From the NCBI GenBank assembly GCA_036271855.1, contig DATAZV010000493.1, forward strand, positions 1 to 7,283: DNA of 7,283 bases, written 5' to 3'. This document shows positions 1 through 5,245 of this stretch, one piece after another. Under the pieces are notes generated by a model, which had not been told where the DNA came from, made no database searches, and saw nothing but the letters and a program-made list of their open reading frames with translations. A program made the position numbers and the translations under genes. The stretch comes from JAQGMJ01 sp036271855 (GTDB lineage Bacteria > Pseudomonadota > Gammaproteobacteria > Burkholderiales > JAEUOS01). Position 1 is the first letter of the stretch; the number at the start of each line of letters is the position of its first letter.

Positions 1-102
1 GACGACATCGCCTCCGCCGTACTCTGGCTGGTCAGCCCCGGCGGCCAATACACCACCGGGCAGACCATCCACGTCAACGGCGGCGCCTACCTGGGCGCTT
101 GA
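1..102 (+). CDS. Short-chain dehydrogenase/reductase, C-terminal end (partial)
   Basis: Only the last 33 codons are inside the window, in frame from base 1, ending in TGA at 100-102. The visible peptide contains the typical end of a classical SDR (FabG-like) enzyme: a short helix (ASAVLWLVSP), then the tail YTTGQTIHVNGGAYLG. The TG-x-x-IHVNGG strand and turn is the conserved C-terminal part of the Rossmann fold near the substrate pocket. Family members are NAD(P)H-dependent oxidoreductases such as 3-oxoacyl-ACP reductases. The catalytic Ser-Tyr-Lys residues and the cofactor motif lie upstream of the window, so substrate and cofactor cannot be assigned. The family is well supported; the exact enzyme is not. 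Confidence 0.85.
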   Translation, partial: DDIASAVLWLVSPGGQYTTGQTIHVNGGAYLGA

Positions 103-123
103 CTCCGGGTTTCCGGCCCGCCA

Positions 124-145
124 GCCGCTCCCGGCGAAGAGCGGC
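124..145 (+). terminator. Hairpin after the SDR gene, weak terminator candidate
   Basis: GCCGCTC at 124-130 and GAGCGGC at 139-145 form a perfect 7-bp stem with an 8-base loop, starting 22 bases after the SDR stop codon. The position suits a transcript end or 3' stabiliser. No T-run follows directly (GCACAGGAGT comes next), so it is not a classical intrinsic terminator. Confidence 0.35.
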
Positions 146-154
146 GCACAGGAG

Positions 155-160
155 TACAAT
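155..160 (+). promoter_or_regulatory. Possible -10 box for the helicase gene
   Basis: TACAAT matches the sigma70 -10 consensus at five of six positions and sits in an AT-richer stretch after the hairpin. Starting just downstream, it would give a leader of about 95 bases before the helicase ATG. No convincing -35 lies 16-18 bases upstream (CGGCGA occurs there), so support is weak. Confidence 0.25.
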
Positions 161-261
161 TTAGGGTTTGATGATACGTCTTACCTACCGCGCCCCGGCG
201 ATCGCCATTGCGGCCCGCCCCCAGCCCATCCGGGCAAGCGCCTTCGATTCGAGAGTTCCCC

Positions 262-1653
262 ATGTCTTTTGATTCCTTCGGCCTGGCGCCGGAGTTGCTG
301 CGCGCCATTGCCGAAGAAGGCTATACCGAACCCACGCCGATCCAGGCACAGGCGATTCCCGTGGTTCTGCAAGGCGGCGACGTGATGGGAGCGGCGCAGA
401 CCGGCACCGGCAAGACCGCCGGCTTCACCCTGCCGATCCTGCAACTGCTCAAGCCGAACCAGAACGTTTCGCCCTCGCCAGCGCGGCATCCGGTGCGCGC
501 GCTGATCCTCCTGCCGACCCGCGAACTGGCGCTGCAGGTGGCCGAGTCGGTGGCCACTTACGGCAAGTATCTGCAGATCCGCTCCACCTGCGTCTATGGC
601 GGCGTGGACATTGCCCCCCAATTGAAGATCGTGCGTGCCGGGGTCGAGGTGCTGATCGCCACGCCGGGACGCCTGCTCGACCACATCGAACACAAGAGCG
701 TCAACCTGGGCCAGGTGCAGATGCTGGTGCTGGACGAAGCCGACCGCATGCTCGACATGGGCTTCATGCCGGACATCAAGCGCATCGTCGCCCTGCTGCC
801 GCAAAAACGCCAGAACCTGCTGTTCTCCGCCACCTTCTCCGAAGAAATCAAACGTCTCGCGGGCGGGATTTTACGTAACCCGCAGACCATCGAGGTGGCG
901 CGGCGCAACCAGACCGCCGACACCGTGCGCCAGGTGGCCTACGCAGTGGCCGAGGACGAGAAGCGCAATCTGCTGGTGCACCTGGTGGAAGAAAAAAAGA
1001 TTTCCCAGGCGATCATTTTTTCCAACACCAAGCTGGGTACCGCGCGCCTGGCCCGCTATCTGGAACAAAAAGGCCTGAAGGCCGACGCGATCCACGGCGA
1101 CAAGTCGCAAGGCGAACGCATCCTGGCACTGGACCGTTTCAAGAAGGGCGAAATTACCCTGCTGGTGGCCACCGATGTCGCCGCCCGCGGCCTGGACATC
1201 CAGGAGATGCCCTGCGTGATCAACTACGACCTGCCGCACGCGCCGGAAGACTATGTGCACCGCATCGGCCGCACCGGCCGCGCCGGCGCCGAGGGCGACG
1301 CGATTTCGCTGTTCGCGCCCGATGAAGAAAAATACCTGATCGACATCGAAAAGCTGATCAAGAAAAGCATCGAGCGCGTCGCCGCCAAGGGCTACGAGCC
1401 CGGCGCTTCCGAGCCGAGCTTTCGTGCCGCCGGCCACGAGCGCCGCCATGGCCGCTTCGACCGCGACCATTCCTCGCGGCAGCAAAAAAACAAGGTGCAG
1501 GTCGACCCGTGGTTCCTCAAGCCTTATGAGCCGACCGCGGCGCCTGCCGAGAGCACACCCGCAGCCGAGGCGCCCAAGCCGTCTTCCGGCGGTGCCAAAA
1601 AGCCCGCTGTCGCCGCCCTGCTGGGCGGCCTGACGCGCAAGCCCAGCGCCTGA
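262..1653 (+). CDS. rhlE: DEAD-box ATP-dependent RNA helicase, RhlE type
   Basis: The 463-residue protein would unwind short RNA duplexes using ATP in the cytoplasm; family members act in ribosome assembly, RNA decay and cold growth. All core motifs are visible: aromatic F6 plus Q-motif (PTPIQ, Q28), Walker A AQTGTGKT at 45-52, PTRELA (Ia), TPGR (Ib), DEAD at 158-161, SAT at 189-191, ATDVAARGLD (V) and HRIGRTGR at 333-340 (VI). From about residue 375 the tail is charged, then rich in Ala, Pro and Lys, with a short DPWFLKPYEP element and a final VAALLGGL segment; this tail probably binds RNA or partners and looks disordered. The ATG at 262 is chosen because homologues begin close to the Q-motif aromatic residue. 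An in-frame TTG at 208 would add 18 unlikely residues. Only GAGAG precedes the ATG as a weak ribosome binding site. The gene appears monocistronic and convergent with the next one. The family is secure; the RhlE subgroup is likely. Confidence 0.95.
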   Translation: MSFDSFGLAPELLRAIAEEGYTEPTPIQAQAIPVVLQGGDVMGAAQTGTGKTAGFTLPILQLLKPNQNVSPSPARHPVRALILLPTRELALQVAESVATYGKYLQIRSTCVYGGVDIAPQLKIVRAGVEVLIATPGRLLDHIEHKSVNLGQVQMLVLDEADRMLDMGFMPDIKRIVALLPQKRQNLLFSATFSEEIKRLAGGILRNPQTIEVARRNQTADTVRQVAYAVAEDEKRNLLVHLVEEKKISQAIIFSNTKLGTARLARYLEQKGLKADAIHGDKSQGERILALDRFKKGEITLLVATDVAARGLDIQEMPCVINYDLPHAPEDYVHRIGRTGRAGAEGDAISLFAPDEEKYLIDIEKLIKKSIERVAAKGYEPGASEPSFRAAGHERRHGRFDRDHSSRQQKNKVQVDPWFLKPYEPTAAPAESTPAAEAPKPSSGGAKKPAVAALLGGLTRKPSA

Positions 1654-1658
1654 GCGCA

Positions 1659-1692
1659 CCCGCCGCCAAGGCGGGAGCGCGCGGCGCTTTCT
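1659..1692. terminator. Bidirectional terminator candidate between convergent genes
   Basis: The 37 bases between the helicase stop and the opposing stop hold two back-to-back inverted repeats: CCCGCC/GGCGGG (1659-1664 and 1670-1675, 5-base loop) and AGCGC/GCGCT (1676-1680 and 1684-1688, 3-base loop). The second is followed by TTCT, making a short plus-strand U-tract. On the minus strand there is no U-run after the stems, so termination that way is less certain. Convergent genes with almost no spacing fit a shared termination zone. Confidence 0.5.
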
Positions 1693-2236
1693 AGGGCAGG
1701 CGCCTGCCGACCTCTTCGACGAAGTCCAGCATGTCGCCGCGCCGGCCGTCGCGCAGGCGGCGGAATTCGCCCGCCGCCGTGCCCACCACCAGTTCGGTTT
1801 CGCCGACCACGCCGCGGTAGACCTTGTAGCCGCCCCAGCCCAGCAGGGGCAGCATCAATACCCAGATCAGCCCGGCGGGCACGTTGATGTAGCGGCCGTA
1901 GGCCACGTCGCTGTCAGCCTGGTCCGCCGCCGGCGGTGTCTTGTCGGAAAAGCGGCGCTGGGCGGAATAGGCCAGGCTGTTGACCGCGGTCTCCAGGGAC
2001 TTGTAGGCCGAGCCGAAACTCAAGCCCACGATCAGCAGGATGGCGCCGACGATGATGGCGCTGAAGTCGCGCAAATAGGCGCTGCGTACCGATGCGACCG
2101 CCTTCAGGGGGATGCTCTCCTCGAAACCCGGCGCGCTGGCCAGCAGGCGCCGGTCGGTCAGTGCCAGGGTGCCGCTAAATGAGGCCGGGCCCAGGGGCAC
2201 TTCGGTGATCAACTGCTCGCCGTCTGCGAGTTGCAT
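1691..2236 (-). CDS. Membrane protein with a PH-like domain apparently split by two helices
   Basis: I do not recognise a named gene. The 181-residue protein has a soluble N-terminal part (1-55) with a strand pattern like bacterial PH domains (TLALTDRRLLAS, then SIPLKAVASVRS). A hydrophobic helix follows (about 58-75, AIIVGAILLIVGLSFG), then a polar loop (76-118) and a second helix (about 119-140, VPAGLIWVLMLPLLGWGG). The end (145-181) looks like the missing part of the same fold: a strand ELVVGTAAGEFRRL and a closing amphipathic helix DMLDFVEEVGRRL. Both soluble ends would lie on the same face, probably cytoplasmic. There is no signal peptide and no catalytic motif. A strong ribosome binding site fixes the start. 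It is last in the minus-strand cluster, 33 bases after metY, but a functional link to metY is not evident. A membrane-associated binding or scaffold role is only inferred. Confidence 0.8.
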   Translation of the reverse strand: MQLADGEQLITEVPLGPASFSGTLALTDRRLLASAPGFEESIPLKAVASVRSAYLRDFSAIIVGAILLIVGLSFGSAYKSLETAVNSLAYSAQRRFSDKTPPAADQADSDVAYGRYINVPAGLIWVLMLPLLGWGGYKVYRGVVGETELVVGTAAGEFRRLRDGRRGDMLDFVEEVGRRLP

Positions 2237-2240
2237 ATAG

Positions 2241-2248
2241 CTCTCCTT
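2241..2248 (-). promoter_or_regulatory. Strong Shine-Dalgarno site of the PH-like membrane protein
   Basis: Read on the minus strand this is AAGGAGAG, with AAGGAG ending six bases before the ATG at 2236-2234. It is the best ribosome binding site in the minus-strand cluster and fixes this start. The three upstream genes have poor or no recognisable sites. Confidence 0.75.
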
Positions 2249-2252
2249 GCTG

Positions 2253-2269
2253 CCGGCCGGTAAGGCCGG
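2253..2269 (-). repeat. Hairpin between metY stop and the next gene
   Basis: CCGGCC (2253-2258) and GGCCGG (2264-2269) form a perfect 6-bp GC stem with a 5-base loop, directly after the metY TAA and just before the Shine-Dalgarno site of the downstream gene. No T-run follows in the direction of transcription, so it may stabilise the metY 3' end, mark processing, or only reduce read-through. Confidence 0.45.
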
Positions 2270-3559
2270 TTACTTCTTTTGCGAAGCCGCCAGGGCCTGG
2301 TCCAGGTCCCAGAGGATGTCGTCCACGTTTTCGATGCCGACCGACAAGCGAATCATGTCCGGTGATACGCCGGCCTTGCGCTGCTCTTCTTCCGACAACT
2401 GGCGATGGGTGGTCGAGCCGGGGTGGATGATCAGGGTTTTGGCGTCGCCGATGTTGGCCAGGTGGCTCATGAACTGCGCCGCCTCGATGAACTTCTCGCC
2501 CGCCGCCAGGCCGCCCTTGACGCCGAAAGCCATCACGCCCGAGGCGCCGCGCGGCAAATACTTTTTCGCCAGGTCGTGATATTTGTTCGATTTCAGTCCC
2601 GGATAACTGACCCAGGAGACCAGCGGATGCGCCTGGAGAAACTCCGCCACCTTTTGCGCGTTCGCCACATGGCGGTCCATCCGCACATGCAGCGTCTCCA
2701 GCCCCTGCAGCAGCATCCAGGCATTGAACGGTGCGATCGCCGGGCCGAAGGTGCGCAGCACTTCCATGCGCGCCTTCATGGTGTAGCCGAAGTCGCCGAA
2801 GGTCTCGTAAAAGCGTACGCCGTGATAGCCGCGCGAAGGCTCGGTCATCTCGGGAAAATTGCCGTTGGCCCAGTTGAACTTGCCCGACTCGACGATCACC
2901 CCGCCCATCGAGGTGCCGTGGCCGCCCATGTATTTGGTGGCCGAGTGCACCACGATGTCGGCGCCGAAATCGAAGGGCCGGCATAGGTAGGGGGAAGGGA
3001 TGGTGTTGTCGATCATCAAGGGCAGGCCTGCGTCGTGGGCGATTTTCGCCACTGCCTCGATGTCGAGCACGTTGATCAAGGGATTGCCCAGGGTTTCGGC
3101 GTACAGCAGCTTGGTCTTGGACGTGAGCGCGCGGCGGAAGTTCTCGGGATCTTCGGGGTCGACGAAATGCGTGCGGATTCCCATGCGCTCGAAGCCGGCG
3201 CCGAACTGGCCGATGCTGCCGCCGTACAACGTGCTGGCAGAGACGATCTCGTCGCCTTCCTTGAGGATCGCCAGGATCGCCGTCATCTGCGCCGCCAGGC
3301 CGCTGGCGGTGGCCAGCGCGGCGCGGCCATTCTCCAGGGCGGCGACACGTTCCTCGAACACCGCCGTGGTCGGGTTCGACAGCCGGGTATAGACGTTGCC
3401 GAAAGTCTGCAGGTTGAACAGGCTGGCGGCATGTTCGGCGGAGTCGAAGACGAAGGAAGTGGTCTGGTACAGCGGCACCGCGCGCGCGCCGGTGGCGGGG
3501 TCGGGAATCTGCCCGGCGTGGAGGGCTAGGGTCTCGAAGCCGAATCGACGGTCAGCCAT
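2270..3559 (-). CDS. metY: O-acetylhomoserine aminocarboxypropyltransferase (sulfhydrylase)
   Basis: This PLP enzyme of the Cys/Met metabolism family joins sulfide to O-acetylhomoserine to give homocysteine, the direct-sulfhydrylation route to methionine, in the cytoplasm. The 429 residues match the usual length of MetY rather than the shorter O-succinylhomoserine enzymes (about 400). Visible landmarks are the N-terminal FGFETLALHAGQ and PLYQTTSFVF; YTRLSNPT with Y57 and R59, which bind the PLP phosphate from the neighbouring subunit; SGLAA at 86-90; Y112 for ring stacking; D184 (IDNT) for the pyridine nitrogen; SATKYMGGHGTSMGG with PLP lysine K209; and IRLSVGIE with R404 for the substrate carboxylate. 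The ATG at 3559 matches the usual N-terminus, although no Shine-Dalgarno site precedes it. The open frame continues upstream only as the shadow of the neighbouring gene. The CoA-binding gene ends 50 bases upstream. O-succinylhomoserine or cysteine-synthase side activity cannot be excluded from sequence. Confidence 0.93.
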   Translation of the reverse strand: MADRRFGFETLALHAGQIPDPATGARAVPLYQTTSFVFDSAEHAASLFNLQTFGNVYTRLSNPTTAVFEERVAALENGRAALATASGLAAQMTAILAILKEGDEIVSASTLYGGSIGQFGAGFERMGIRTHFVDPEDPENFRRALTSKTKLLYAETLGNPLINVLDIEAVAKIAHDAGLPLMIDNTIPSPYLCRPFDFGADIVVHSATKYMGGHGTSMGGVIVESGKFNWANGNFPEMTEPSRGYHGVRFYETFGDFGYTMKARMEVLRTFGPAIAPFNAWMLLQGLETLHVRMDRHVANAQKVAEFLQAHPLVSWVSYPGLKSNKYHDLAKKYLPRGASGVMAFGVKGGLAAGEKFIEAAQFMSHLANIGDAKTLIIHPGSTTHRQLSEEEQRKAGVSPDMIRLSVGIENVDDILWDLDQALAASQKK

Positions 3560-3609
3560 GGCTATTTGCGGTGAGAGGTGTTGCCTGGGCCAATTTGCGC
3601 TTGCGCTCT

Positions 3610-4083
3610 CTAGTTGGCGATATAGCGCGGGCGCTTGGCCGAGATCACGTGGGTATTGACGCCTACCCAGTTGAGCCCGCCGAACAGGCGCGCGTGCTCG
3701 ATTTTCACGCAGCGGTCGAGCACCGCCTCCAGGCCGGCTTCTTCGGCGATGCGCGCGGCTTCGAGGTTTTTCACACCGAGCTGCTGCCACAGCACCTTGG
3801 CGCCGATGGCAATCGCGTCGCGCGCGATCGGCACGATGTCTTCGGTCTTGCGAAAGCAGTCGACGATATCGACCTTCTCCGGGATGTCGCGCAGCGACTT
3901 GTAGCATTTCTCGCCGAGGATTTCCTCGTAGCGCGGATTCACGGGGATGATGCGGTAGTGATGCGCCTGCATGTACTTGGCGGCGAAATAGCTGGGGCGA
4001 AACCAGTCGGCGGACAGGCCGACCACGGCAATCACGTGATTCTCGGCGAGGATGCGGCGCAGGGACGGAATGTCGTCGGCCAT
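3610..4083 (-). CDS. CoA-binding domain protein, YccU type
   Basis: A 157-residue single-domain Rossmann protein of the CoA_binding_2/YccU family. The first strand and glycine turn are VIAVVGLSADWFRPSYF (about 17-33), followed by RIIPVNPRYEEILGEKCY with the family's VNP element near 48-50, then SLRDIPEKVDIVDCFRKTED and KVLWQQLGVKN (about 96-106). It closes with EAGLEAVLDRCVKIEHARL, which carries the conserved DRC and EH residues. The fold resembles the nucleotide-binding domain of succinyl-CoA synthetase, but no catalytic domain is attached. Family members probably bind CoA or a related nucleotide; their physiological role is unknown. The ATG at 4083 gives the usual family length; a weak purine stretch (GAAAGCAG) lies upstream. 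It sits 67 bases after gluQ and 50 bases before metY on the same strand, so co-transcription with metY and a link to sulfur amino-acid or acyl-CoA metabolism are plausible but inferred. Confidence 0.88.
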   Translation of the reverse strand: MADDIPSLRRILAENHVIAVVGLSADWFRPSYFAAKYMQAHHYRIIPVNPRYEEILGEKCYKSLRDIPEKVDIVDCFRKTEDIVPIARDAIAIGAKVLWQQLGVKNLEAARIAEEAGLEAVLDRCVKIEHARLFGGLNWVGVNTHVISAKRPRYIAN

Positions 4084-4112
4084 CAAGCTGCTTTCGGATT
4101 GAAACCTGCGCG

Positions 4113-4123
4113 AGTGTAACACT
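4113..4123. promoter_or_regulatory. Perfect 11-base palindrome before the CoA-binding/metY pair
   Basis: AGTGTAACACT is a perfect inverted repeat (AGTGT/ACACT around one base), 30 bases upstream of the CoA-binding gene start. On the minus strand it contains TGTTACACT, which resembles an extended -10 element (TG-n-TACACT). It could be a small operator or a promoter for the metY pair; no clear -35 is visible and its short size makes chance possible. Confidence 0.25.
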
Positions 4124-4150
4124 GCCTCCGGCGCCCTTTTTGCCGCGCCG

Positions 4151-5050
4151 TCACCGGCGTCGCGGCACTTCAGCCATGTGGCGAGCGAGCAGGAATTGCG
4201 CGGCCTGCGCCAAGGCCGCCGGGGCAGCGGCGGCGTCCACCGCCGGGGCCCCGGTCTGCTTGGAGAGTTTCTCGCCTTGCGCATTGGTCAGCACGTCGAC
4301 GTGCGCATAAACCGGTGTCGGCAGGCCAAGCAGGCGCTGCAGCAGGATCTGCCGCGGCGTCGAATCCAGCAAATCGGCGCCGCGCACCACGTGGCTGATG
4401 GCGGCGGCGCCGTCGTCCACCACCACCGCCAACTGGTAGGCCCAGGGGCCATCGGCGCGCCGGACCACGAAGTCGCCGACTTCGCGCGCCAGGTCCTGGC
4501 GTTGCGGCCCCTGCAGCACGTCATCGAATACGATGACCTCATCAGGCACCCGCAGGCGCCAGGCGCGTGCCGCCCGGCCCGGCGCCAGGCCGGCCCGGCA
4601 GGTGCCGGGATAGACCAGTTCGCGCCCGAAGGCGCGCTCGCGCTGATTCAGCAGGGAATCGGCCACCTCCTTGCGGGTACAGGCGCAGGGGTAGATCAGG
4701 CCACGGTCGGTGAGATGGTCGAACGCCGCCTGGTAGGCGGCCTGGCGCCCGCTTTGCCAGACGGTTTCGCCATCCGAACAGAAGCCGCAGGCCGCCAGCG
4801 TCTCCAGAATGCCTTGAGCCGCACCCGGCATTTCGCGCGGCGGGTCGAGGTCTTCCATGCGGATCAGCCAGCGGCCGCCATGGGCGCGGGCGTCGAGGTA
4901 GCTGGCCAGCGCCGCCACCAGCGAGCCGAGATGCAAGGGCCCGGTAGGGGAAGGGGCGAAGCGTCCGACATAAGGCCGGCCACCCGACTGCCAGGCGGCT
5001 ATGCGGGCGGCATGGCACTGTGCCCAGGCGGCAATCCAGTCTTCCAGCAT
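4151..5050 (-). CDS. gluQ: Glutamyl-Q tRNA(Asp) synthetase
   Basis: This truncated class I synthetase paralogue activates glutamate and attaches it to queuosine at the wobble position of tRNA(Asp), working in the cytoplasm. The 299 residues comprise only the catalytic Rossmann core and lack the anticodon-binding domain of GluRS, as expected for GluQ. Visible motifs are YVGRFAPSPTGPLHLGSL with the HIGH-like HLGS at 40-43; RWLIRMEDLDPPRE; the zinc site with C122, C124, Y147 and C151, matching the CxC and Y-x3-C pattern of E. coli GluQ; AYQLAVVVDD; HVVRGADLLDSTPRQ; and the KMSKS-like KLSKQ at 261-265. The ATG at 5050 adds about 24 residues before the core compared with E. coli. No ATG lies nearer the core, and no Shine-Dalgarno site is seen, so the exact start is less certain than the identity. 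In many proteobacteria gluQ follows dksA; here it faces a divergent diguanylate cyclase gene and heads the minus-strand cluster. Confidence 0.95.
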   Translation of the reverse strand: MLEDWIAAWAQCHAARIAAWQSGGRPYVGRFAPSPTGPLHLGSLVAALASYLDARAHGGRWLIRMEDLDPPREMPGAAQGILETLAACGFCSDGETVWQSGRQAAYQAAFDHLTDRGLIYPCACTRKEVADSLLNQRERAFGRELVYPGTCRAGLAPGRAARAWRLRVPDEVIVFDDVLQGPQRQDLAREVGDFVVRRADGPWAYQLAVVVDDGAAAISHVVRGADLLDSTPRQILLQRLLGLPTPVYAHVDVLTNAQGEKLSKQTGAPAVDAAAAPAALAQAAQFLLARHMAEVPRRR

Positions 5051-5055
5051 GGACG

Positions 5056-5062
5056 TATTATG
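5056..5062. promoter_or_regulatory. Overlapping divergent -10-like boxes
   Basis: TATTAT (5056-5061, plus) and, on the opposite strand, CATAAT (5062-5057) each match the sigma70 -10 consensus at five of six positions. The plus box would give the cyclase gene a leader of about 180 bases. The minus box lies six bases before the gluQ ATG, which would make that transcript nearly leaderless. No good -35 was found for either direction, so this is tentative. Confidence 0.25.
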
Positions 5063-5127
5063 GTGCACATGAGGCCCAAAGGGCTCTGCTGCAGGGCCAC
5101 GAGAGCAGCGTGATGGGGAGAAGCGCA

Positions 5128-5229
5128 ATGCGGCAAGCTGATAAACTTGCGGAAAACAAAGATGCGGTGGAAACACCACCTGTCTTGCCGGCGGCGGATT
5201 TTCCGCCTGCCGTCAGCCGGCCTGCATAA
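5128..5229 (+). CDS. Candidate small ORF before the diguanylate cyclase
   Basis: An ATG at 5128 opens 33 codons ending in TAA at 5227-5229, 16 bases before the cyclase ATG. GGGGAG (5115-5120) sits seven bases upstream, a better ribosome binding site than most genes here have. The peptide is hydrophilic at first (MRQADKLAENKDAVE) and then Pro/Ala-rich (PPVLPAADFPPAV), with no membrane segment or recognised motif. An in-frame ATG at 5113 would add five residues. Against it, third codon positions are much less GC-biased than in neighbouring genes, and the stretch also folds into possible hairpins. It could be a leader peptide coupled to the cyclase, or chance. Confidence 0.25.
   Translation: MRQADKLAENKDAVETPPVLPAADFPPAVSRPA
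5131..5221 (+). other. Possible structured 5' leader of the cyclase gene
   Basis: CGGCAAG (5131-5137) and CTTGCCG (5184-5190) form a perfect 7-bp long-range stem. It encloses an AT-richer stretch containing a small hairpin, GGTG-GAAA-CACC (5166-5177), with a GNRA loop. A second structure overlaps its 3' arm: GCCGGC at 5187-5192 pairs with GCCGGC at 5216-5221 around an inner stem GGCGGA/TCCGCC (5193-5198 and 5202-5207). The two cannot form fully at once, as in a switch. A third option, GCAAG/CTTGC (5133-5137 and 5146-5150), also competes with the first. No known riboswitch family could be assigned by eye, and coding as a small ORF is a rival explanation. Confidence 0.25.
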
Positions 5230-5245
5230 AAGAAGAAAAGAAAAC

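Noticed and set aside
208..261. Upstream TTG start for the helicase
   Set aside because: It would add 18 Pro/Ser-rich residues before the usual N-terminus; the ATG at 262 fits the family.
871..1659. Long open frame antisense to the helicase
   Set aside because: It overlaps a gene with every DEAD-box motif; the antisense peptide has no recognisable domain and no credible start region.
2175..2984. Open frame in another minus-strand frame across metY
   Set aside because: It is an out-of-frame shadow of metY, whose PLP-binding motifs are intact in the correct frame.
3597..3606. GCGC-TT-GCGC inverted repeat after the CoA-binding gene
   Set aside because: A 4-bp stem with a 2-base loop is too small to be a stable hairpin, and no T-run follows; it is probably chance in GC-rich DNA.
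5074..5098. GCCC-AAA-GGGC and GGCCC/GGGCC inverted repeats in the divergent gap
   Set aside because: The stems are short, mutually overlapping and not followed by a T-run; no terminator or operator can be argued from them alone.
5162..5245. Upstream in-frame ATG for the cyclase
   Set aside because: The added 28 residues are very basic (RWKHHLSCRRRIFRL) with little ribosome binding signal, and the ATG at 5246 leads naturally into the membrane region. Not fully excluded.
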